From assembly GCA_945878375.1 (NCBI GenBank), contig CAMDWG010000025.1, forward strand, positions 1 to 38,566: a stretch of 38,566 nt of DNA, given 5' to 3'. The DNA comes from Roseomonas mucosa. Lineage in GTDB: Bacteria; Pseudomonadota; Alphaproteobacteria; Acetobacterales; Acetobacteraceae. Every line of letters begins with the position of its first letter. Position 1 is the stretch's first letter. Positions 25,698-34,193 of this stretch are shown here, one piece after another. The position numbers and the translations under genes were made by a program. The notes under the pieces are model-generated. The model was not told the DNA's origin. It did no database searches and saw only the letters and a program-made list of their open reading frames with translations.

Positions 25698-26107
25698 ACG
25701 AATGGCCCGATGAAGGCGGAGAGGCCAAGGCCAGCGCCCCGGCGGCGGCCCTGGCGATGTCCGCCATGGCCCAGGGCCCGGCGCAGCCGGCCTCGGCCGC
25801 CGAACCCGGCCCCTGCGGCTGCGATGCCTCGGGGGGGATGCTGATGAAGCGCACGCTCCGCATCGTGAACAGCCGTGGCCTGCATGCGCGGGCGGCCGCC
25901 AAGCTGGTCGCGGTCGCGGAACGTTTCTCTGCCTGCATCAATGTCTCGCGCCACGGCCAGACCGTGCCGGCCTGCTCGATCATGGGGCTGATGATGCTCG
26001 GCGCGGGCCAGGGCAGCGAAGTGGTGGTGGATGCCGAAGGCTGGGACGCCAAGGAAGCGCTCGAGGCGGTCTGCGCCCTGATCGAGGCCGGCTTCCATGA
26101 AGACTGA
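25694..26107 (+). CDS. HPr phosphocarrier protein with N-terminal extension
   Basis: 137 residues if started at the ATGA overlap with the EIIA gene. The HPr domain (about 50-137) has the phosphorylated His64 in NSRGLHARAAAKL and the regulatory Ser95 in VPACSIMGLMMLGAG, the target of HprK. Residues 1-49 are an Ala/Pro/Gly-rich extension ending in CGCDASGG, not present in ordinary 85-95-residue HPr. ATGs at 25838 or 25844 with a G-rich stretch upstream would give a standard HPr, so the extension could be untranslated; its ATGA coupling argues the other way. The end overlaps the EI gene by 11 bases. Confidence 0.88.
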   Translation: MNEWPDEGGEAKASAPAAALAMSAMAQGPAQPASAAEPGPCGCDASGGMLMKRTLRIVNSRGLHARAAAKLVAVAERFSACINVSRHGQTVPACSIMGLMMLGAGQGSEVVVDAEGWDAKEALEAVCALIEAGFHED

Positions 26108-27965
26108 GAAGACCGACCGCGGCGAACGCCCCGACACGAAGCCGCCCGAGACCAGCGCCAAGCGCGCCGCGCGCCGCACGCGCGAGATCCTGATCCGCGG
26201 CATCCCGGTCGCGCCCGGCGTTGCCATCGGCGCCATCTTCGACACAACCGAACCGCCCGCCGAGGCGCCCCGCCGCGCGATAGCGCAAGCCGCGGTGGAG
26301 GCCGAGAAGCAGCGCCTGGCCGCCGCCGTCGCGACCTCCCGCAAGCAGGTCACGAAGCTCAAGACCCGGCTTTCGGTGCTGCCCGAGGAAGCGCAGGAGG
26401 AACTCGAACCCCTGCTCGACGCCTATGTGCTGATGCTGGGCGACAGCCGCCTGATCCGCGGCGCCCGCAAGCGCATCGAGCATGAGTTGCTCGCCGCCGA
26501 GACGGCGGTGGGCGATGAGGCGGAGGCGATCGCGGAGGTCATCCTCGCCGCCAAGGACGACGACAAGGCCGGGCTGAAGCGCCGTGCGGGGGAGGTGCGG
26601 GAGATCGCGCGCCGCCTGACCCGCAACCTGACCCACAACCCCTTCCGCAGCTTCAAGGACGTGCCGGAAGGCGCGATCCTGGTCGCGGATGAGCTGACGC
26701 CGGCCGATGCCGCGTTGCTCGACCCCGCGCGGATCGCGGGTGTCGCGACGGAGGAAGGCGGCGCGGATGGCCACACCGCCATCATGCTGCGGGCGCTGGG
26801 CATCCCCGCCGTGCTTGGCGCGCCGGGGCTGACGGAAGCCGCGCGCCGGGGCGACCAGGCGGTGCTGGATGGCGCCGCGGGCACCATCGCGCTGCACCCG
26901 ACGCCGACCACGCTCAGCCAGGCCAAGGTCGCGCTGGCCGCCCATGCGCGCGAACGCCAGCGCCTGGGCAAGCTGCGCCGCCTGCCCGCGGTGACCACCG
27001 ATGGCGAGGCGGTGGAGCTGCTGGCGAATTTCGAGATCCCGGCGGAACTGCCGCTGATCGCCCAGGCCGGCGCGCAGGGCATCGGCCTGCTGCGCTCCGA
27101 ATTTCTGTTCATGAACCGGGAAGACCTGCCGGACGAGGACGCCCAGGTCGCCGCCTATCAGCCGATCGTCGATGCGATGGCGGGCGATCCCATCACCATC
27201 CGTGTGCTGGACTGGGGCGGCGAGAAGGACATGGAGGCGCTGGGCCAGGGCGTGCAGCCCAGCCACATCTCCTCCAACCCCGCGCTCGGCCTGCGCGGCA
27301 TCCGGATGCTGCTGAAGCGCCCCGAGCTGCTGGAGGCGCAATTCGCCGCCATCCTCCGCGTCGCGGCCCATGCGCCGGAGGGCGCGGTGCGCGTGATGCT
27401 GCCGATGGTCACCGTGCCGGAGGAGGTGAAGGCCGCGCGGGAGATCTACGAACGGGTCGCCAAGCGCGTGCGCCGCCGCGGCGAGAGGCTGCCCGAGAAG
27501 CTGCCCGAGCTCGGCGCGATGATCGAGACGCCGGGCGCCGCGCTGGCCGCCGACGCCATCGCGCTGGAGGCCGATTTCTTCGCCATCGGGACCAATGACC
27601 TGGCGATGTACACGCTGGCCGTGGATCGCGGCGATGCGGAGGTCGCCTATCTCTACGACCCGCTGCATCCGGCGGTGCTGCGGCTGATGCAATTCGCGAC
27701 CGAGGCGGCGCTCAGGCTTCGCATGCCGGTTTCCGTCTGCGGGGAGATGGCGGGGAATCCGCGGCTGGTGCCGCTGCTGCTGGGCCTGGGCATCCGCTGC
27801 CTGTCGATGAATGCCGGCTCCATCCCGCGCGTGAAGCAGGCGATCCGTGCGCTGGATATCGGCGATTGTGCCCGCTTCGCCCGGCGCGTGATGGAGCAAT
27901 CCGACCCCGCCCGCATCCGCGAATTGGTGGACGGCTTCGCGACTGGGATGACGGAACGCGGCTGA
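26097..27965 (+). CDS. ptsI: PTS enzyme I (phosphoenolpyruvate-protein phosphotransferase)
   Basis: 622 residues. No GAF domain is present, so this is the PtsI rather than PtsP architecture. The phosphorylated His is His226 in GGADGHTAIMLRALGIPAVLG; the PEP-binding domain has GIGLLRSEFLFMNRED, IGTNDLAMYTLAVDR and the catalytic Cys548 in VCGEMAGNPR. The first 35 residues are a charged, Lys/Arg-rich extension. It draws phosphate from PEP and passes it to HPr and the EIIA protein encoded just upstream. With no EIIC in sight, the string acts as a signalling relay. It is the last gene of the operon. Confidence 0.95.
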   Translation: MKTEKTDRGERPDTKPPETSAKRAARRTREILIRGIPVAPGVAIGAIFDTTEPPAEAPRRAIAQAAVEAEKQRLAAAVATSRKQVTKLKTRLSVLPEEAQEELEPLLDAYVLMLGDSRLIRGARKRIEHELLAAETAVGDEAEAIAEVILAAKDDDKAGLKRRAGEVREIARRLTRNLTHNPFRSFKDVPEGAILVADELTPADAALLDPARIAGVATEEGGADGHTAIMLRALGIPAVLGAPGLTEAARRGDQAVLDGAAGTIALHPTPTTLSQAKVALAAHARERQRLGKLRRLPAVTTDGEAVELLANFEIPAELPLIAQAGAQGIGLLRSEFLFMNREDLPDEDAQVAAYQPIVDAMAGDPITIRVLDWGGEKDMEALGQGVQPSHISSNPALGLRGIRMLLKRPELLEAQFAAILRVAAHAPEGAVRVMLPMVTVPEEVKAAREIYERVAKRVRRRGERLPEKLPELGAMIETPGAALAADAIALEADFFAIGTNDLAMYTLAVDRGDAEVAYLYDPLHPAVLRLMQFATEAALRLRMPVSVCGEMAGNPRLVPLLLGLGIRCLSMNAGSIPRVKQAIRALDIGDCARFARRVMEQSDPARIRELVDGFATGMTERG

Positions 27966-28316
27966 CGACGGGGTGGCGGTCGCATGGATGCCGGGCGGCC
28001 GAAGGTTTCACCTTCGCCCCCTCAGGCGCCGGCGGCCATCCGGATCGCCGCGCTGCGGCTCGTGGCTCACCGCATGGGCGGGGGGCCGCAGTCGCGGGCT
28101 CGGCCTGCTCCGAAGGCCGCAGGTGGTTGCTTCAGACGTTGCGTCTGATCCGACGGCCGCAGTTGCTTGCGGTGCCTGCGTGATCGCCGCCAGGCCGAGG
28201 GCAGAATCGGCTGACCCATGCCAATGGCCCAGGTCGCGCGGCCGATACGGCGTCTGGTGTATGAACCCAGCTTCGTTGTGCCGGCAGAGGTCGCGAAGAC
28301 CTGCTGACCGCCCGCT
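27966..28316. other. Intergenic region with multiple hairpins, no gene seen
   Basis: 351 bases between convergent ptsI and the lipoprotein gene. It holds a perfect 7-bp hairpin CGAAGGT-TTC-ACCTTCG (28000-28016), a second, TCAGACG-TTG-CGTCTGA (28132-28148), and three copies of GGCCGCAG (28084, 28115 and 28155). Frames through it are open in places but have poor codon bias and no recognisable domain. It may be a decayed repeat or gene remnant. Confidence 0.4.
28000..28016 (+). terminator. Hairpin after ptsI
   Basis: CGAAGGT and ACCTTCG pair perfectly over 7 bp with a TTC loop, 35 bases after the ptsI stop. There is no T-run, only CCCC, so termination would be weak or Rho-assisted. Confidence 0.35.
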
Positions 28317-28916
28317 TCAGCTCCGGGCCCCGCGGGCAGCCTGCGCGATGGCGATCACGAAGGCCTCGGCATCGACGGCCACCACCTGGCGTTGCGGGGT
28401 GGTCACCTGCACCTTCAGGAACCGCCCCGCCGCCGCACCAAGGCAGACCAGCGTGCGTACATGCTGGCGCCCATAGGTGCCTTCGAGCCGCGCGCAGGAT
28501 AGCGGCGCGCCGCCGGGCGCGTCGAGTTCGACCCGCCCGCGCTCGGCCAGGCGCTGGCTGGTGCGCGTGCCCGCCAGCGCCATCACCTCGGCCAGTGCCG
28601 TGGCAAATTCCCCGGCGAGCCGAGGATCCCGGTCAGAGACCGGCCCCTGGCCACGGTCGTAAAGGCTGACCGTCGCCACCGCCGCGCGCGACGGGCCGGC
28701 ATATTCCACCGCCGCCCCTTGGCCGGGCCGCTCTGCCTCGAGCCAGAAGGTGGCGCCGCGGGCAAAGCCCACCGTCTCGGACGGCAGTCGCCCGGCCGCG
28801 GCTTCCAGCGTCATGCCGCCCGAGGCAGAGGTCTGGGCGGCGCGACGCGCGCCCTCCTGCGGGGCGCAGGCCACGGGCAGCGCCAGCGCCCCGAGCAGGA
28901 AGACGAGACGTCGCAT
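28317..28916 (-). CDS. Hypothetical lipoprotein
   Basis: 199 residues, not recognised beyond its export signal. Residues 1-17 form a lipoprotein signal (MRRLVFLLGALALPVAC) with the lipobox PVAC and acylated Cys17. The mature part is soluble, with two further Cys (in PLSCARLEGTYG and RTLVCLGAAAG) that could form a disulfide, and a repeated pattern of beta strands. No catalytic motif is seen. It follows the TerC-family gene after three bases on the same strand, so it is probably cotranscribed with it and located in the outer or inner membrane facing the periplasm. Confidence 0.75.
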   Translation of the reverse strand: MRRLVFLLGALALPVACAPQEGARRAAQTSASGGMTLEAAAGRLPSETVGFARGATFWLEAERPGQGAAVEYAGPSRAAVATVSLYDRGQGPVSDRDPRLAGEFATALAEVMALAGTRTSQRLAERGRVELDAPGGAPLSCARLEGTYGRQHVRTLVCLGAAAGRFLKVQVTTPQRQVVAVDAEAFVIAIAQAARGARS

Positions 28917-28919
28917 CCC

Positions 28920-29723
28920 TCAGCGATTCCGACGCAGCAATTGGAGCATGAGATCCGCCACCACCGTCGCGACTGCCACCAGGAAGACCACCTGGAATAC
29001 GGTTACGAAGACCCAGAGCCCGATGGGGAAGGTGGCCATCCCGCCCGGTATCGCCATCCAGCCCAGCGGCAGGAACAGGTACCCGTAGGCGTGCGGCACG
29101 TTCTCCGCGATCTGGAAGGTCCCCTCGTAGATCATGCTGGCGGCAACGTAAAGAATGACCAGCAGGCCCACCCAGGCGATCCAGCGGTGCTTTTCCAGCA
29201 GGTTCGCGATGAAGGTCGCAGCCACGCCCATCAGCACAACCGACACGGCCAGGCCGAAGATCAGGATATAGGGGTGGTCCTTCGCCGCGCCCGCCACCGC
29301 GAGCACGTTGTCGAGGCTCATGGAGATGTCCGCGACCAGGATCTGCGTGATGGCCTGGCGCAGGGTCTTGCGGGGCCTGCCGTTCTCGTCGAGGTCGGCG
29401 CCATCCTCGCCCACGCCATGCTCGCCATGCCCGCCGCCGTTCCGCAATTCGCGGTACATCTTCCAGCACACCCAGAGCAGCAGAACGCCGCCCGCGAAGA
29501 CGATGCCGACGATGGACCGCAGCTGGACGGTGATGGAGGCGAAGCCGATCCGCATGATCGTCGCCGCCGCGATGCCCCAGAAGATCGCCTTGCGCCGCTG
29601 GTCGGACGGCAGGCCGGCGGCGGCCATGCCGACGACGATCGCATTGTCGCCGGCCAGCACGATGTCGATGAGCAGCACCTGCCCCAGCGCGACGAGCGCA
29701 TCGCTATATTGCGAAAAATCCAT
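28920..29723 (-). CDS. TerC family integral membrane protein
   Basis: 267 residues with seven or so membrane helices. The TerC signature is duplicated: LLIDIVLAGDNAIVVGMAA (about 17-35) and LVADISMSLDNVLAVAGAA (about 128-146), each with the conserved Asp and Asn within the membrane. A hydrophilic loop between the halves (about 95-120) is rich in His, Asp and Glu (GGGHGEHGVGEDGADLDENG). TerC/YjbE/Alx proteins are linked to manganese export and metal-dependent enzyme loading. No yybP-ykoY riboswitch could be recognised in the short leader. It is followed by a small lipoprotein gene. Confidence 0.9.
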   Translation of the reverse strand: MDFSQYSDALVALGQVLLIDIVLAGDNAIVVGMAAAGLPSDQRRKAIFWGIAAATIMRIGFASITVQLRSIVGIVFAGGVLLLWVCWKMYRELRNGGGHGEHGVGEDGADLDENGRPRKTLRQAITQILVADISMSLDNVLAVAGAAKDHPYILIFGLAVSVVLMGVAATFIANLLEKHRWIAWVGLLVILYVAASMIYEGTFQIAENVPHAYGYLFLPLGWMAIPGGMATFPIGLWVFVTVFQVVFLVAVATVVADLMLQLLRRNR

Positions 29724-29758
29724 GTTCCGAATTACCTATTTGCCATAACCGGGGTGAT

Positions 29759-29787
29759 CTTCGTGCCCTTTTGTACGCGCCTGTCAA
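29759..29787 (-). promoter_or_regulatory. Candidate promoter for the TerC-family gene
   Basis: On the minus strand a consensus -35 hexamer TTGACA (29787-29782) lies about 60 bases upstream of the TerC-family start. At 17 bases spacing the -10 position reads ACGAAG, a poor match, so only the -35 is convincing. Confidence 0.3.
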
Positions 29788-29911
29788 CCACCCCTGCCCC
29801 GATCGCATGGCCGCGCCGCCCGCAACCGCGACCCGCGCGGCGCGGGCTTGCGGCCAGCGCCCCGGCACGGGCACAAGGCGCCTCCGCACGACCAGCCATC
29901 GGAACCGCCGC

Positions 29912-31249
29912 ATGATCCCGCGCTACAGCCGCCCCGAGATGGCGGCGATCTGGTCGCCCGAGAATCGCTTCCGCATCTGGTTCGAGATCGAGGCCACCGC
30001 CGCCGAGGCCATGGCCGCCCTCGGCACCATCCCCGCCGCCGCCGCCACCGCGATCCGGCAGCGGGGCGCGCCGCGCCTTGCCAACATCTCCCAGGCCGAT
30101 CTCGACCGGATCGACGCGATCGAGCGGGAAACGCGCCACGACGTGATCGCCTTCCTCACCTGGCTCGGCGAGGGGATCGGCGAGGAAGCGCGCTTCATGC
30201 ACCAGGGCATGACCAGCTCCGACGTGCTGGACACCTGCCTCGCCGTGCAGATGACCCAGGCGGCCGACCTGCTGATCGCGGATGTGGATGCGCTGCTGGA
30301 CGCGCTCCGGACCCGCGCGCTGGACTTCAAGCACACGCCGACCATCGGCCGCAGCCACGCCATCCATGCCGAGCCCACCACCTTCGGCCTGAAGCTGCTC
30401 GGCCATTGGGCGGAGTTCCGCCGCGGTCGCGACCGGCTGGTCGCCGCGCGGGCGGAGGTCGCGACCTGCGCCATCAGCGGCCCGGTCGGCACCTTCGCCA
30501 GCGTCGATCCCCGCGTCGAGGCGCATGTGGCCAGGCATCTGGGCCTGGCGGTGGAGCCGGTCTCGACGCAGGTGATCCCGCGCGACCGCCACGCGGCCTT
30601 CTTCGCGGCCCTCGGCGTCGTGGCCTCGAGCCTGGAGCGGCTGGCGACCGAGGTCCGCCACCTCCAGCGCTCCGAGGTGCGGGAGGCGGAAGAGTTCTTC
30701 CACCCCGGCCAGAAGGGGTCGTCGGCCATGCCGCATAAGCGCAACCCGGTGCTGAGCGAGAACCTGACCGGCCTCGCGCGCATCGTGCGCGGCTATGTCG
30801 TGCCGGCGATGGAGAATGTGGCGCTGTGGCATGAACGCGACATCAGCCACAGCAGCGTGGAGCGGATGATCGGCCCGGATGCCACCGTGACGCTCGATTT
30901 CGCGCTGATGCGCGCGGCGGGGATGATGGCGAAGCTCACCGTCTACCCCGAACGGATGCAGGCCAATCTGGAATCGCTCGGCGGCGTGGTGCACAGCCAG
31001 AAGGTGCTGCTGGCGCTGACCCAGGCGGGGCTGGCGCGGGAAGCCGCCTATGCGGCGGTGCAGCGCGCGGCGATGGCGACCTGGCAGGCGCTGGGCACAC
31101 CCGGCGCGCGGGATTTCGCCGCGAATTTGCTGGCGGACCCCGAGGTCGCGTCCCGCTTCGATGCGGCGGCGCTGGCGCGGGTGATGGATCCGGCGCGGGA
31201 TTTCGGCCAGGTGGACACGATCTTCGACCGCGTCCTGGCGGCGGGCTGA
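29912..31249 (+). CDS. purB: Adenylosuccinate lyase
   Basis: 445 residues, fumarase/aspartase superfamily. The signature loop is GSSAMPHKRNPVLSENLTGLAR (about 268-288); GMTSSDVLDTCLAVQ and TIGRSHAIHAEPTTFG hold the catalytic His regions. It cleaves SAICAR to AICAR and adenylosuccinate to AMP. The start MIPRYSRPEMAAIW is the family N terminus; the frame upstream is open but low-complexity. It lies divergent from the TerC-family gene and heads the purine region, though purC is more than 1 kb downstream behind an NRDE-family gene. Confidence 0.95.
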   Translation: MIPRYSRPEMAAIWSPENRFRIWFEIEATAAEAMAALGTIPAAAATAIRQRGAPRLANISQADLDRIDAIERETRHDVIAFLTWLGEGIGEEARFMHQGMTSSDVLDTCLAVQMTQAADLLIADVDALLDALRTRALDFKHTPTIGRSHAIHAEPTTFGLKLLGHWAEFRRGRDRLVAARAEVATCAISGPVGTFASVDPRVEAHVARHLGLAVEPVSTQVIPRDRHAAFFAALGVVASSLERLATEVRHLQRSEVREAEEFFHPGQKGSSAMPHKRNPVLSENLTGLARIVRGYVVPAMENVALWHERDISHSSVERMIGPDATVTLDFALMRAAGMMAKLTVYPERMQANLESLGGVVHSQKVLLALTQAGLAREAAYAAVQRAAMATWQALGTPGARDFAANLLADPEVASRFDAAALARVMDPARDFGQVDTIFDRVLAAG

Positions 31250-31298
31250 GCAGGGCGGGCCAAGGGGCAGAGCCGCGCCGGCCCGGACGCCGTTCCGC

Positions 31299-32048
31299 AT
31301 GTGCACCGCGATCCTCCTGCGCCGCCCCGGCCACCCCTGGCCGCTGCTGCTGGCCGCCAACCGGGATGAGCGCCTGGACCGCGCCTGGGATCCACCGGGG
31401 GCGCATTGGCCGGATCGGCCAGGGCTGGTGGCCGGGCGCGACCGCAGCGGCGGCGGGACCTGGATGGGGATGGAGCGCGGCCTGGTGGCCGCCGTGCTGA
31501 ACCGCCCGGGCAGCCTCGGCCCCGCCCCGGGCAAGCGGTCCCGCGGCGAATTGCCGCTGATCGCGCTGGCGGCCGGCACAGCCGCCGCCGCCGTCGCGGC
31601 GATCCGGGCGCTGGATGCCGGCGCATGGCGCCCCTTCAACATGGTGCTGGCCGATGCGCGGGAGGCCTTCTTTCTCCGCGGCCTCGGCGCCGGGCGGGCG
31701 GAAGCGCTGCCTCTAGGCCCCGGGGTCAGCATGGTGACGGCGCATGAGCCGAACGACCTCTCCAGCCCGCGCATCGCCCGCCACCTGCCCCGCTTCCGCG
31801 CCGCGCCGCCGCCCGATCCGGATGCGCACGAGACCGGCTGGGCGGGGTGGGAAGCGCTGCTGGCCCATGGCGGCTTCGGCACGGAGGGCATCGCCGGCGC
31901 CTTGAACGTCCCGCCGGTGGACGGCTTCGGCACCGTCTGCTCCAGCCTGGTCGCGCTGGGGGCGCATGGCGCGCGGATCTGGCGCTTCAGCGCCGGCCCG
32001 CCGCGCCCAGGCGGCTTCGCGCCGGTCGCGCTGCCGCCAAAGGGATGA
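31299..32048 (+). CDS. NRDE/TANGO2 family protein
   Basis: 249 residues. The N terminus MCTAILLRRPGHPWPLLLAANRDE contains the conserved Cys2 and the NRDE motif that names the family. GTWMGMERGLVAAVLNRPG and RGELPLIALA follow in the usual order; SSLVALGAHGARIWRFSAGPP is the C-terminal strand region. The eukaryotic relative TANGO2 has been linked to heme and lipid handling; the bacterial function is not established. It lies 49 bases after purB on the same strand and 210 bases before purC. Confidence 0.87.
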   Translation: MCTAILLRRPGHPWPLLLAANRDERLDRAWDPPGAHWPDRPGLVAGRDRSGGGTWMGMERGLVAAVLNRPGSLGPAPGKRSRGELPLIALAAGTAAAAVAAIRALDAGAWRPFNMVLADAREAFFLRGLGAGRAEALPLGPGVSMVTAHEPNDLSSPRIARHLPRFRAAPPPDPDAHETGWAGWEALLAHGGFGTEGIAGALNVPPVDGFGTVCSSLVALGAHGARIWRFSAGPPRPGGFAPVALPPKG

Positions 32049-32132
32049 GGCCAGCGACGTGAGGCGGCGGCGCTCTACCATCGGTTGTCTCGTCGCCTTC
32101 CCGCGACGCATGCCCCCCACCCGCGCGCGGCG

Positions 32133-32161
32133 TGGCGGCAGGGATCATCCCCTGCTATAGG
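32133..32161 (+). promoter_or_regulatory. Candidate promoter for the purC-purL operon
   Basis: A TATAGG -10-like hexamer (32156-32161) lies 17 bases after TGGCGG (32133-32138), about 100 bases upstream of purC. The -35 match to consensus is weak. The spacer contains the inverted repeat CAGGG-ATCATC-CCCTG, a possible operator. Confidence 0.35.
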
Positions 32162-32258
32162 CCTCCCGGTCCTAAGCGCGCTCGCGCCGGGGCCCGCGCG
32201 TGGCCGATCACCCAGCCGGGTGCCGCGGCGCGCGGCAGAGACAGGAGCTTCCCCACCC

Positions 32259-33023
32259 ATGGCGCGTCGCCGTCAGGTCTATGAGGGCAAGGCCAAGATC
32301 CTCTTCGAGGGTCCGGAGCCCGGCACCCTCGTGCAGTATTTCAAGGACGACGCGACGTCCGGCAACGGCGCGAAGACGGGCACGATCACCGGCAAGGGCG
32401 TGCTGAACAACCGCATCAGCGAATACCTGATGACCCGGCTGTCCGAGATCGGCGTCCCCAACCACTTCATCCGCCGCCTGAACATGCGCGAACAGCTGAT
32501 CCGGGAAGTGGAGATCATCCCGCTCGAAGTCGTGGTGCGGAATGTCGCAGCGGGCAGCCTCTCGACCCGTCTCGGCATCCAGGAAGGCACGCGGCTGCCG
32601 CGCTCGATCATCGAATTCTACTACAAGAACGACGCGCTGAACGACCCGATGGTGTCGGAGGAGCACATCACCTGCTTCGGCTGGGCGGCGACCCAGGACA
32701 TCGACGACATCGTGGCGCTGACGCTGCGCATCAACGACTTCCTCGCGGGCCTCTTCCTCGGCGTCGGCATCACGTTGGTGGACTTCAAGGTGGAGTTCGG
32801 CCGGCTGTGGGAGAATGAGGATATGCGGATCGTCCTGGCCGATGAGATCAGCCCGGATAATTGCCGCCTGTGGGATGCGAAGACCGGCGAGAAGATGGAC
32901 AAGGACCGCTTTCGGCGCGACCTGGGCAAGGTCGAGGAAGGCTACCAGGAAGTCGCGCGGCGCCTGGGCATCCTGCCGGAAGCGGGCGTGCGCGACATGA
33001 AGGGACCGGAGACCGTCCAGTGA
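32259..33023 (+). CDS. purC: Phosphoribosylaminoimidazole-succinocarboxamide synthase (SAICAR synthetase)
   Basis: 254 residues. The N terminus [16 protein letters not shown] and the [10 protein letters not shown] loop are typical; [21 protein letters not shown] and [11 protein letters not shown] hold ATP and substrate contacts, and [14 protein letters not shown] is the PurC signature. It joins CAIR and aspartate. An AGGAG ribosome-binding site 12 bases upstream supports ATG 32259; the frame upstream is open but unrelated. The stop overlaps the purS GTG start. Confidence 0.96.
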   Translation: MARRRQVYEGKAKILFEGPEPGTLVQYFKDDATSGNGAKTGTITGKGVLNNRISEYLMTRLSEIGVPNHFIRRLNMREQLIREVEIIPLEVVVRNVAAGSLSTRLGIQEGTRLPRSIIEFYYKNDALNDPMVSEEHITCFGWAATQDIDDIVALTLRINDFLAGLFLGVGITLVDFKVEFGRLWENEDMRIVLADEISPDNCRLWDAKTGEKMDKDRFRRDLGKVEEGYQEVARRLGILPEAGVRDMKGPETVQ

Positions 33024-33259
33024 AGGTCAAAGTCACCGTTATGCCCAAATCGGGCGTGCTGGACCCGCAGGGCAAGGCCATCGGCCATGCGCTCGAAGGC
33101 CTCGGCTTCGCGGGCGTCGGCGAAGTGCGCGCGGGCAAGGTGATCGAGCTGGAGCTGGCCGAGACCGACCCCGCCAAGGCCAAGGCTGCCGCGGAGGAAA
33201 TGGCCCGCCGCCTGCTGGCGAATACAGTGATCGAAAGCTTCCGCGTGGAGCTGGCCTGA
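33020..33259 (+). CDS. purS: Phosphoribosylformylglycinamidine synthase subunit PurS
   Basis: 79 residues, normal PurS length. The sequence [29 protein letters not shown] and the C-terminal [12 protein letters not shown] are diagnostic. PurS bridges PurQ and PurL in the three-part FGAM synthase. The start is GTG, overlapping the purC stop (GTGA), which the family alignment requires; the same frame upstream reads through purC out of frame and is not coding. Confidence 0.95.
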   Translation: MKVKVTVMPKSGVLDPQGKAIGHALEGLGFAGVGEVRAGKVIELELAETDPAKAKAAAEEMARRLLANTVIESFRVELA

Positions 33260-33265
33260 ACCGCG

Positions 33266-33493
33266 ATGGTCAAGGCCTCCCTGCTCATCATGGTGGTGCT
33301 GACGGTGCTCATCGCCACGGGGCTGAAGTGGCGCGAACAGCGGATGCCGCAGGTCGCCAGCCGCAACCGCGCCGGGCTGCTCGCGCGCGGGAAGAAGGGG
33401 ATCGACCGGTGGGTCACGGCGGCCGCGCTCGCGGCATTGTTCACGCTGCTCGTCTTCGGCGGGCTGCAATGGCTGAATATTTGGGTGAGATGA
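33266..33493 (+). CDS. Small two-helix membrane protein within the pur operon
   Basis: 75 residues, not recognised. Residues 1-19 ([19 protein letters not shown]) and about 50-70 ([21 protein letters not shown]) are predicted membrane helices joined by a basic loop rich in Arg and Lys ([15 protein letters not shown]). The charge pattern suggests the loop faces the cytoplasm. It sits six bases after purS and four before purQ, so it is translated within the FGAM synthase genes. It may anchor the complex or merely be a passenger; no function is proposed. Confidence 0.75.
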   Translation: MVKASLLIMVVLTVLIATGLKWREQRMPQVASRNRAGLLARGKKGIDRWVTAAALAALFTLLVFGGLQWLNIWVR

Positions 33494-33497
33494 TCCC

Positions 33498-34193
33498 ATG
33501 AAGGCCGTCGTCGTCGTCTTTCCGGGCACGAACCGCGAGCGCGACATGGCGATCGCGCTGGAACATGCGACGGGGCGCAAGCCCGTGATGCTGTTCCACC
33601 GCGAAACCGCGCTGCCGGCCAGCACCGACCTGGTCGTGCTGCCGGGCGGGTTCAGCTATGGCGACTACCTCCGCTGCGGGGCGATGGCCGCGCAATCGCC
33701 GATCATGCGGGAAGTGGCGGATTTCGCCGCCAAGGGCGGGCATGTCCTCGGCGTGTGCAACGGCTTCCAGATCCTGTGCGAGGCGGGGCTGCTGCCGGGC
33801 GCGCTGCTGCGGAATGCCGGGCTGCGCTTCCTGTCCATGGATTGCCACCTGCGGGTGGAACGCGCCGGCACGCCCTACACCGCGCATTGGCAACATGGCG
33901 CGGTGTTCCGCGCGCCGATGGCGCATGGCGATGGCAACTACTTCTGCGACGACGCGACACTGGCGCGGCTGAACGACGAGAACCTCGTCGCCTTCCGCTA
34001 TGCCACGCCGGATGGCGAGGTCACGGCGGCCGCGAACCGCAACGGCGCGCGGGACAACATCGCGGGCATCCTTTCCCCCAACCTGCGCGTCTGCGGGCTG
34101 ATGCCGCATCCGGAGGATCTGGTGGACCCGCTGATGGGCGGCACGGATGGCCTGCCCATGTTCACGAGCATCGTGGAGACCGTGGCGGCGTGA
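33498..34193 (+). CDS. purQ: Phosphoribosylformylglycinamidine synthase subunit PurQ (glutaminase)
   Basis: 231 residues, class I glutamine amidotransferase. The nucleophile is Cys87 in [10 protein letters not shown]; His204 and Glu206 in GLMPHPEDL complete the triad. The N terminus [15 protein letters not shown] and [12 protein letters not shown] are PurQ signatures. It releases ammonia from glutamine for PurL. Its stop overlaps the purL GTG start by four bases. Confidence 0.97.
   Translation: MKAVVVVFPGTNRERDMAIALEHATGRKPVMLFHRETALPASTDLVVLPGGFSYGDYLRCGAMAAQSPIMREVADFAAKGGHVLGVCNGFQILCEAGLLPGALLRNAGLRFLSMDCHLRVERAGTPYTAHWQHGAVFRAPMAHGDGNYFCDDATLARLNDENLVAFRYATPDGEVTAAANRNGARDNIAGILSPNLRVCGLMPHPEDLVDPLMGGTDGLPMFTSIVETVAA

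Noticed and set aside
29724-29911. yybP-ykoY type manganese riboswitch before the TerC-family gene
   Set aside because: The leader between the probable -35 and the start is too short, and I could not find the conserved paired elements.
29732-31933. A long minus-strand open frame opposite purB and the NRDE gene
   Set aside because: Both plus-strand genes carry diagnostic motifs; the antisense frame shows none.
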